Position numbers and translations under genes: made by a program. Below, piece by piece: positions 56,427 to 64,000 of a DNA stretch of 64,000 nucleotides (within the stretch, counting starts at the first letter, position 1; each line of letters begins with the position of its first letter). Under the pieces are notes generated by a model. That model was not told where the DNA came from and ran no database searches. It worked only from the letters and a program-made list of their open reading frames with translations. The DNA is from Isoetes taiwanensis (Eukaryota; Streptophyta; Lycopodiopsida; Isoetales; Isoetaceae): positions 5,608,488 through 5,672,487 of the forward strand of contig JAJEKV010000053.1 of NCBI GenBank assembly GCA_021234155.1, in the 5' to 3' direction.

Positions 56427-56638
56427 GCGGGATCCCCTCCTCCGGGATCCCGCGTCCGCCTGCTTGGTGATCCCGTCCTCCGGGATCACCCACTAATTAA
56501 AATGGGATCCCCTCCTCCAGGATCCCGCGTCCGCCTGCTTGGTGATCCCGTCCTCCGGGATCACACACTAACGAAAACGGGATCCCCTCCTCCGGGATCC
56601 CACGTCCGCCTGCTTGCTGATCCCGTCCTCCGGGATCA
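56427..56638 (+). repeat. GGATCC-rich array, second block, left part
   Basis: 75-bp units start at 56427, 56502 and 56577, with the same sequence as the first block. The third is interrupted at GGGATCA by the LTR array. The left flank (TTAGACCATAGGATAAAAAA) repeats the flank of the first block. Confidence 0.9.
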
Positions 56639-56994
56639 TGTTAATTTGAGTTCTTGGCATGCACCCTGCAGCAGCAGTCCATGACTGCCGGATGCTACAA
56701 GGCTGCCATGCTCATGATCACAAAACAAGAACAAGACAAAGAAAAATGCACAAAAAATGAGGGAAACGTGGCCAAGTGAGGCTCTCCAATTTTGAGATAA
56801 AACCTGAGTACAAATGAAGAGGCTCCGGTCTAATATAGTGTAGACCGCAAATCTGAGCCGTACATCTAACTAAATCTAATCCCTACACTTATGTTAACCT
56901 AATCATGCCAAGTGTCAGTCTGCCACCACTGACACCTAACATGTGCATGCACCTAACATGTGCATGCACAATGTTAACCACTAGGTGGTTAACA
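56639..56994 (-). repeat. LTR 1 (3' end of the unit)
   Basis: 356 bp, TG...CA ends. It differs from the others by A for G at its sixth plus-strand base (TGTTAATTTGAG). ATGTGCATGCACCTAACATG is an internal short repeat. Confidence 0.9.
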
Positions 56995-57011
56995 CTGCCT
57001 CCCCCTAAAAG
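56995..57011 (-). other. Polypurine tract, internal copy 1
   Basis: On the minus strand CTTTTAGGGGGAGGCAG abuts the LTR, as required for plus-strand DNA priming. The second copy is at 59433-59449. Confidence 0.7.
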
Positions 57012-57349
57012 TTGTTAGCACGAAAACATGTACAGACTTTTATAAGACAAGTCTGACAATTACAACATGGTGCCAAAAATTAGGGGTAAAAATGATGGTA
57101 ATGGTTGGGTTGTGTCGCCGTAAAAGATCTTCATGAAGGCATTGATGACGAAGAGGATCCTGAGGAATGTCGATGCAGAACATGGATCATAGGAACTTTG
57201 GGCCAAAAAAAACATGAAGACCATCCCCTTATATTATGGGTAAGTCTATTTTATCATATAGTGCCCAAAAGTTCACTTGAGAAAATAATTAGGGGGTCTT
57301 CAAAAACGTAAACACCAAAAAAGCTTCCCCCGTGATCAGCCATAAAAAA

Positions 57350-57610
57350 GCGTGGCTATGCGTGACAATATTTTGCAAAGCGTGGATCTGGAGCACAAAG
57401 CGTGGGTGGAGCGTGGACTTGGCGTGACAATATGTTGCAAAGCGTGGATTTGGAGCACAAAGCGTGGGTGGAGCGTGGCCGTGGGCGGTTATCAGCCAGC
57501 AAAAATAGTGGCGTGGAGCGTGACCCCGTGGGTACAAGCAAGCGTGGGCCCCGTGAGCGTGAGAAAAAGTGGCCCCGTGAGAGTGAGAAAAAAGTGGCCC
57601 ACGGCGTGAC
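57350..57610 (+). repeat. AGCGTGG tandem repeat inside the LTR element
   Basis: Motifs such as GCAAAGCGTGGATYTGGAGC, ACAAAGCGTGGGTGGAGCGT and AAGTGGCCCCGTGAG recur. The same array is at 59788-60050 in copy 2. Confidence 0.75.
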
Positions 57611-59053
57611 CCGTGATCAGCCTGCACAAATATAGCGTGAGGTGTGAGCCCTAAGAAATCATCCTCCGTTGACAGCTATGGCGGTGCTGCTCCATCCTTT
57701 TATGATGTGTTGGCGAGTTGGTTTTAGGCTGCCGCTGCCTCAGAGGTTTTGCGCTGATGGGAACAAGAGGCTTTGACAAAGCAAGGTGCCTGAAGCTCGG
57801 AACTGCGGAATTTAAACAGCGAAGTTTGCTGCAAGTTCATTTGATGGTCGGATATATCTTGAATGGATAATAGCATTTGGATGGGATGCAGCTAGAAGAG
57901 ATAATAGCATCTGTGCTTCTCTGGGTGTGTTGTGCAGGGGCTTGCAGGATTGAGATCTGCCTGTAACTGAAATGTGCTGTAGACTCGTCTTCTGCAAACA
58001 GTGCCGCACTCTGCTCCTGCTTAGAGGGTGGGGCATTCGATTGATGCTGCAAACAAACAGGGCTCTTACTGGAGCGGTGGCAGAGACGGTGTGCTGGAAA
58101 TAGAAAGATCGAACCCAGAATAGGTGATGCCAAGGAAGGCGGCCTGATTTTCGCTGCTTAAAGTGAGAGCATTTGAAATGTGCTTCATGAACCGCGGTAC
58201 CATGAACTGGAAGATGAGCTGCTGAAACAGTGATGATGCCCAGACTTTGCCCCACAAAGATTTTCAAGTCAACTCATAAAAATATTTTCTTCTTTTACAG
58301 ACTAAAGAGCCTGGAGAAATCCGACTGGAGGCGTGCTTGCTGGAAGACAGATAGTTGTTGCAGCCTGTATGTGCGTGAACAGATGGATGGGGGCGAGCCA
58401 AAGTGCTGGCCCTCTTGAAAAAATTGAAGAAGTGTGACAAATTTGAGCCCGAATAACAGTACTCTGCCAAAACGAGTTTTGCCACAGGAAAATATACCAA
58501 TAAAGAACACAGATCTGTCCTAGAGATGAAGTTCTGGAAAGAACTTTGAGAAAACAGAGGTCAACGTGCCCAAAAATGATGCGAAAAGACAAGAAGAGCC
58601 GTTGGGCCTCTTCCCATCTTGTCGAGATTCAGAAAAACATGAAGAATAAGAGTACTCTTTGCTGTGCAGAAACAGAGGGCACAATTTTGCCATAATAGAA
58701 GATAATAAAATGAATTAATAATAGAAGATAATAAAACGAATCAATGGGTTTTTCTGATAAGCTTTTTTTGCAAAAAGAGGAGTGCTGTCACCACTCCAGA
58801 AATCCTTGACTGTAAAACTGTGCTTGCTGCACCATGAAAAACAGAGGTAAGAAAACTCTTCCATAACTAGACTAATTGCAAACGAAAGGATTTGACAAAG
58901 GGGCCTCCAACCGGACCATTTCAACAACTGGTTGGGCCAAATAAGGGAATTGAAAGGGTTAAGAGTAATATACAAGGAGTATTCAAGAACTCATGATGAT
59001 GAGAGCAGCAAGGACAACAGCAAAACAACAAGGCTCAAGAAGGTGATCACGAG

Positions 59054-59075
59054 CGAACCCGGCATAACGGCGCCA
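59054..59075 (-). other. Primer-binding site, copy 1
   Basis: One base inside the LTR, the minus strand reads TGGCGCCGTT then ATGCCGGG. The first ten bases match the tRNA-Asp-type primer site (TGGCGCCGTTGCCGGGGA); two extra bases (AT) follow. The second copy is at 61472-61493. Confidence 0.65.
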
Positions 59076-59076
59076 G

Positions 59077-59432
59077 TGTTAGTTTGAGTTCTTGGCATGC
59101 ACCCTGCAGCAGCAGTCCATGACTGCCGGATGCTACAAGGCTGCCATGCTCATGATCACAAAACAAGAACAAGACAAAGAAAAATGCACAAAAAATGAGG
59201 GAAACGTGGCCAAGTGAGGCTCTCCAATTTTGAGATAAAACCTGAGTACAAATGAAGAGGCTCCGGTCTAATATAGTGTAGACCGCAAATCTGAGCCGTA
59301 CATCTAACTAAATCTAATCCCTACACTTATGTTAACCTAATCATGCCAAGTGTCAGTCTGCCACCACTGACACCTAACATGTGCATGCACCTAACATGTG
59401 CATGCACAATGTTAACCACTAGGTGGTTAACA
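59077..59432 (-). repeat. LTR 2 (shared middle LTR)
   Basis: 356 bp. Serves as 5' LTR for internal copy 1 and 3' LTR for internal copy 2. Confidence 0.9.
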
Positions 59433-61494
59433 CTGCCTCCCCCTAAAAGTTGTTAGCACGAAAACATGTACAGACTTTTATAAGACAAGTCTGACAATTA
59501 CAACATGGTGCCAAAAATTAGGGGTAAAAATGATGGTAATGGTTGGGTTGTGTCGCCGTAAAAGATCTTCATGAAGGCATTGATGACGAAGAGGATCCTG
59601 AGGAATGTCGATGCAGAACATGGATCATAGGAACTTTGGGCCAAAAAAAACATGAAGACCATCCCCTTATATTATGGGTAAGTCTATTTTATCATATAGT
59701 GCCCAAAAGTTCACTTGAGAAAATAATTAGGGGGTCTTCAAAAACGTAAACACCAAAAAAGCTTCCCCCGTGATCAGCCATAAAAAAGCGTGGCTATGCG
59801 TGACAATATTTTGCAAAGCGTGGATCTGGAGCACAAAGCGTGGGTGGAGCGTGGACTTGGCGTGACAATATGTTGCAAAGCGTGGATTTTTGGAGCACAA
59901 AGCGTGGGTGGAGCGTGGCCGTGGGCGGTTATCAGCCAGCAAAAATAGTGGCGTGGAGCGTGACCCCGTGGGTACAAGCAAGCGTGGGCCCCGTGAGCGT
60001 GAGAAAAAGTGGCCCCGTGAGAGTGAGAAAAAAGTGGCCCACGGCGTGACCCGTGATCAGCCTGCACAAATATAGCGTGAGGTGTGAGCCCTAAGAAATC
60101 ATCCTCCGTTGACAGCTATGGCGGTGCTGCTCCATCCTTTTATGATGTGTTGGCGAGTTGGTTTTAGGCTGCCGCTGCCTCAGAGGTTTTGCGCTGATGG
60201 GAACAAGAGGCTTTGACAAAGCAAGGTGCCTGAAGCTCGGAACTGCGGAATTTAAACTGCGAAGTTTGCTGCAAGTTCATTTGATGGTCGGATATATCTT
60301 GAATGGATAATAGCATTTGGATGGGATGCAGCTAGAAGAGATAATAGCATCTGTGCTTCTCTGGGTGTGTTGTGCAGGGGCTTGCAGGATTGAGATCTGC
60401 CTGTAACTGAAATGTGCTGTAGACTCGTCTTCTGCAAACAGTGCCGCACTCTGCTCCTGCTTAGAGGGTGGGGCATTCGATTGATGCTGCAAACAAACAG
60501 GGCTCTTACTGGAGCGGTGGCAGAGACGGTGTGCTGGAAATAGAAAGATCGAACCCAGAATAGGTGATGCCAAGGACGGCGGCCTGATTTTCGCTGCTTA
60601 AAGTGAGAGCATTTGAAATGTGCTTCATGAACCGCGGTACCATGAACTGGAAGATGAGCTGCTGAAACAGTGATGATGCCCAGACTTTGCCCCACAAAGA
60701 TTTTCAAGTCAACTCATAAAAATATTTTCTTCTTTTACAGACTAAAGAGCCTGGAGAAATCCGACTGGAGGCGTGCTTGCTGGAAGACAGATAGTTGTTG
60801 CAGCCTGTATGTGCGTGAACAGATGGATGGGGGCGAGCCAAAGTGCTGGCCCTCTTGAAAAAATTGAAGAAGTGTGACAAATTTGAGCCCGAATAACAGT
60901 ACTCTGCCAAAACGAGTTTTGCCACAGGAAAATATATCAATAAAGAACACAGATCTGTCCTAGAGATGAAGTTCTGGAAAGAACTTTGAGAAAACAGAGG
61001 TCAACGTGCCCAAAAATGATGCGAAAAGACAAGAAGAGCCGTTGGGCCTCTTCCCATCTTGCCGAGATTCAGAAAAACATGAAGAATAAGAGTACTCTTT
61101 GCTGTGCAGAAACAGAGGGCACAATTTTGCCATAATAGAAGATAATAAAACGAACGAATCAATGGGTTTTTCTGATAAGCTTTTTTTGCAAAAAGAGGAG
61201 TGCTGTCACCACTCCAGAAATCCTTGACTGTAAAACTGTGCTTGCTGCACCATGAAAAACAGAGGTAAGAAAACTCTTCCATAACTAGACTAATTGCAAA
61301 CGAAAGGATTTGACAAAGGGGCCTCCAGCCGGACCATTTCAACAACTGGTTGGGCCAAATAAGGGAATTGAAAGGGTTAAGAGTAATATACAAGGAGTAT
61401 TCAAGAACTCATGATGATGAGAGCAGCAAGGACAACAGCAAAACAACAAGGCTCAAGAAGGTGATCACGAGCGAACCCGGCATAACGGCGCCAG
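59433..61494 (-). repeat. Internal region, copy 2
   Basis: Nearly identical to copy 1. Noted differences are 3 extra T at 59888-59890, an A-to-T at about 60258, an A-to-C near 60577 and the missing 22-bp duplication near 61140. Confidence 0.85.
61472..61493 (-). other. Primer-binding site, copy 2
   Basis: Same TGGCGCCGTT-ATGCCGGG sequence, next to LTR 3. Confidence 0.65.
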
Positions 61495-61850
61495 TGTTAG
61501 TTTGAGTTCTTGGCATGCACCCTGCAGCAGCAGTCCATGACTGCCGGATGCTACAAGGCTGCCATGCTCATGATCACAAAACAAGAACAAGACAAAGAAA
61601 AATGCACAAAAAATGAGGGAAACGTGGCCAAGTGAGGCTCTCCAATTTTGAGATAAAACCTGAGTACAAATGAAGAGGCTCCGGTCTAATATAGTGTAGA
61701 CCGCAAATCTGAGCCATACATCTAACTAAATCTAATCCCTACACTTATGTTAACCTAATCATGCCAAGTGTCAGTCTGCCACCACTGACACCTAACATGT
61801 GCATGCACCTAACATGTGCATGCACAATGTTAACCACTAGGTGGTTAACA
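61495..61850 (-). repeat. LTR 3 (5' end of the unit)
   Basis: 356 bp. Differs from LTR 2 by one substitution seen by eye (GAGCCATACATC for GAGCCGTACATC). It is followed by the second GATCA. Confidence 0.9.
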
Positions 61851-62010
61851 GATCACACACTAACGAAAACGGGATCCCCTCCTCCGGGATCCCGCGTCTG
61901 CCTGCTTGCTGATCCCGTCCTCCGGGATCACACACTAATTAAAACTGGATCCCGTCCTCCGGGATCCCCCATCTGCATGCTTGCTGATCCCGTCCTCTGG
62001 AATCACAGCA
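61851..62010 (+). repeat. GGATCC-rich array, second block, right part
   Basis: Continues the interrupted unit: GATCACACACTAACGAAAAC, a full unit, then a divergent one (ACTGGATCCCGTCCTCCGGG). The right flank, ACAGCATTGAATATGTTAAT, repeats the flank of the first block. Confidence 0.85.
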
Positions 62011-62352
62011 TTGAATATGTTAATATATTAGTTATCATAGTCCGACCATTGAAATTGTGAATATATTATTTATCATAGCCCTTAACCATTGAAATATGTC
62101 TTGGAATAGTGGAAACATTAAACTTTGGTGTTGAAACTTTGGTGGAAGCTTTGAAACATTAAACTTTGGTGCATTGAGCCATTACACTGTCATAAAACAA
62201 TAAAATTACACTAACTCAAAAGCCAAAATTACATTTAAGTGTTCCAGTGTTCACATTAAAGTCTTGAAAAAAATATTCACATTCAAGTGTTCAAGAAAAT
62301 ATTCACATTCAAAGTTTTGAGATTATCACATTCACAAATTTTTACCAGAATG
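62011..62352. other. Spacer with internal duplications
   Basis: Duplicates of CATTGAAATATGTCTTGGAA/TAGTGGAAACATT link it to 55490-55560. AAACTTTGGTG and ATATTCACATTCAAGTGTT also repeat locally. No gene is seen. Confidence 0.5.
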
Positions 62353-63836
62353 TCAAGGACTATGAACCAGCAAGCGGGTCTGGGGTCTACTATCACCCGT
62401 GTCACCTTGGGGTAAGTAAAAGGTGGACTTCCCTGCAGCCAAGCAATCGTGCAGTTTCTGGAGCATTATCTTGAAGCCTGACCTCATGCAATCTATGTCT
62501 TCTTTTTTGAACCAATCACGGTTAATCAGAACCTGCAGTAAAACATGAATTTAGCCATGAACTGATAATTTGCACACAAAAAAAAAGAAACAACAAACAT
62601 AAACTCAAAGACTCACATTATCCTCCTTGCCACTGATGCTCTAACAAATTTCTTCACATAATTTATGACATACACACCACAGTCCAAATTATTGTGCTGT
62701 TGGGGAGTTTCTAATGGAATGCAAGGTGCATTATGCAATGCACTTTCCTCATGCCTCCACCTCTTAAACACGTCTGTGAGGAATCTGCGAGTATCAATAA
62801 GAAATTAGCTTAAATCATAATACAAAAGATTAAATAATTCGAGATAGAGAGGAATACTTATAGTGTGACAAATTCTCGGGTAGATGCATGCAAGGGATCA
62901 TATGAATCAAGGTGTAGAATGCAAGGGCAGGGCTTTTCAAGCCGAGCACACGCCAGGCGATCAGTCACTAAGATGAAAAGGCTCCAATGGCCACTAAGAA
63001 ATAGCAAATTGAAAGACAATTAAAATAGATTTAAAACATAATTAATCAAGCCAAAGAGTTTACCCAGCATTGACAGGAATATAATAGAATTGTGCTGTCT
63101 GGATCTTCCAGCATGCCCTACCAAACGGGTTGTCAGGGATGAGCTTGGCAAACTGCTCATAAGCCCCTGCCAACCCGGCCTTCCTTCCACTCAAGAACAG
63201 CCCGAATGCAGTAGGATGCAGAAAGACATGATGGCACCTTTTCTGGATAGGAATTGAGTGCAGAATTACCCTGTACAACGAATTGAGTGCAATGATCAAC
63301 TGAAATTCAAGAAACTTTAGAACTTAAAAACTTACAGGAGATAAGAACCAATGCAATCCGAGTCCACATCGCTCTCCAGATCCCCGAGGCCAGAAGGGAT
63401 TGTCATAAATTTAAGGGCCTCGGCTTCTTGGATGTAAAACTCCACATTTGCTGACTTGCTGCCAACCTTGATGAAGGGGCTCTCAACCACCACAGGGAAA
63501 TTTAAAGTGAAGGGGCACTGCCATCGATCGGCATCAACACCTCTTTGGTAGTCCAAAACTGAATCTAGAAAATGTGGATCTATTGTAATCTGAGATGATA
63601 CTGAGATAATCTTCTTTGGGCTTGGGAATATTTTCTTCAGCAGGCCGGTGTCCGGTAGGGATCCGGTTAGGGGCCATGAATTCAGTGGATTTAGGGGGAG
63701 GTTTTGGGGGTTTTGGGTCTGCACGATGCCTCCGAGAATTTTTTGGGCCTGCCTTTGGCAACACAGGTTTAGGTTGTGGGGACGAATACTTACCTACTGC
63801 TGCAGCCACCTCCTCGCTCACATCATCAGCGTCCAA
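62353..63836 (-). CDS. Ulp1-like cysteine protease gene (C48), multi-exon
   Basis: Exon pieces from 5' to 3': about 63724-63336 (DADRWQCPFTLNFPVVVESP ... DSDCIGSYLL), about 63268-63058 (VILHSIPIQKRCHHVFLHPT ... IPVNAG), about 62991-62860 (GHWSLFILVTDR ... ILHLDSYD), about 62785-62600 (FLTDVFKRWRHEES, TPQQHNNLDCGVYVINYVKK) and about 62532-62353 (LINRDWFKKEDIDCMRSGFK ... LLVHSP, stop). Catalytic His (GHWSL), Asp (HLDSY), Gln and Cys (QHNNLDCG, Gln six before Cys) are all present, so the protease could be active. The N-terminal Pro-rich part (63534-63836, ADPKPPKPPPKSTEF) is in another frame. The exon at 62860 ends with an in-frame stop unless a nearby donor is used. Confidence 0.7.
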
Positions 63837-64000
63837 TTGGCTTTACTCCTGCTCTTTGGTTAGTGGAGGTCAAAGCTCATCATCAGAGATTAAATTTTTG
63901 GTGATGTTCCTGATCCATGCCTTTATCTCCTCGATCTGCAATTGTTGGCTTTCCAATTCACTTGCTTTCTTCCTCTGGACTTGTAAATTAATGAAGGCTT
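63837..64000. other. Right edge of window
   Basis: Probably further upstream exons of the minus-strand Ulp1 gene. AATTTTTGGTGATG and CTTTATCTCCTCGATCTGCA read on the minus strand as charged helical peptide (LQIEEIKAWIRNITKNLISD), which looks coding. Confidence 0.4.

Larger units (their letters stand above)
56995..59076 (-). repeat. Internal region, copy 1
   Basis: No gag-pol motifs in either strand. It holds an AGCGTGG-rich tandem repeat (57350-57610) and scattered open frames of up to about 150 codons (for example 57812-58267) that are the same in both copies but match nothing I recognise. Relative to copy 2 it has about 22 extra bases near 58705-58735 (a duplication of ATAATAGAAGATAATAAAA). 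Confidence 0.85.
56639..61850 (-). mobile_element. Tandem non-autonomous LTR retrotransposon: LTR-internal-LTR-internal-LTR with one target duplication
   Basis: Three 356-bp LTRs (56639-56994, 59077-59432, 61495-61850) alternate with two near-identical internal regions of 2082 and 2062 bp. LTRs begin TGTTAACCAC and end AACTAACA on the minus strand and differ by only one or two bases. The whole unit is bounded by GATCA at 56634-56638 and 61851-61855, inside a GGATCC array. Inner regions have a primer-binding site and a polypurine tract on the minus strand but no gag or pol, so mobility depended on another element. The near-identity means it is young. Confidence 0.9.
53731..64000. mobile_element. 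Probable second large element with Ulp1 gene, left end only (limits uncertain)
   Basis: From GGGTCTAGCAACTTTCTCCC at 53731 the DNA changes from AT-rich to a segment with CTCCGGGATCC motifs that recur in the internal 75-bp arrays. It contains a plus-strand gene (53976-54652), a minus-strand gene (55599-56179) and a minus-strand Ulp1 gene (62353-63836). The layout parallels the 36277-46303 element. The right end is outside the window, so no TIR or target duplication can be shown. The limits are inference. Confidence 0.4.

Noticed and set aside
57105-57311. Plus-strand frame repeated identically at 59543-59749 looked like a conserved gene
   Set aside because: It is repeated only because the LTR element interior is duplicated. 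It lies antisense to the element and crosses no known motif.
57812-58267. 151-codon minus-strand frame in the LTR interior considered as gag
   Set aside because: No zinc knuckle, no capsid motif, and it overlaps equally long meaningless frames.
55237-62010. Many GGATCC sites suggested cloning linkers or vector junctions
   Set aside because: The sites lie within 75-bp genomic units with point variants and natural flanks repeated at both blocks.

Overview
This window looks like nuclear DNA from a land plant. It carries a complete 11-exon lycopene epsilon-cyclase gene, exons of a DnaJ-type zinc-finger protein that resembles the photosystem I assembly factor PSA2, and a plant-type RING finger protein with a membrane-embedded tail. 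Introns are GT-AG, the DNA is AT-rich, genes are sparse, and many unrelated transposable elements are present. A seed-free vascular plant such as a fern would fit the mix (a DIRS/PAT-like retroelement, a Helitron-type helicase, several Ulp1-bearing elements), but that is inference.

Layout. 1-1668: LINE fragment (endonuclease plus start of reverse transcriptase, minus). 1669-6411: gene-free, with hairpins and short tandem repeats. 6412-10133: PIF/Harbinger transposon with transposase and Myb-like partner, both frameshifted. 12505-15764: lycopene epsilon-cyclase (plus). About 16270-21761: tyrosine-recombinase retrotransposon (RT, RNase H, recombinase, minus) with split direct repeats. 22663-22757: foldback. 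25014-25990: PSA2-like exons (minus) with an apparent one-base deletion. 27592-30628: decayed Helitron helicase followed by an endonuclease fragment. 30872-32042: second, 5'-truncated LINE. 33275-33982: intact RING protein (minus). 36277-46303: a 10,027-bp element with 25-bp terminal inverted repeats and a 4-bp target duplication, carrying an unknown basic protein gene, an RS/acidic protein, an FCP1/SCP-like HAD domain and a Ulp1 protease. From about 53731 to beyond the window end: a second element-like assembly of similar layout (plus-strand gene on the left, minus-strand Ulp1 gene on the right) with 75-bp GGATCC-rich arrays. One of these arrays is interrupted at 56639-61850 by a tandem LTR-internal-LTR-internal-LTR retrotransposon flanked by one GATCA duplication.

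Only three loci look like host genes, and they have no evident functional linkage beyond two being plastid-related. The main interest is the mobile DNA: the 10-kb element, the split-repeat tyrosine-recombinase retrotransposon in a plant, and the tandem LTR unit. All assignments come from reading motifs by eye. No database search or alignment was run.
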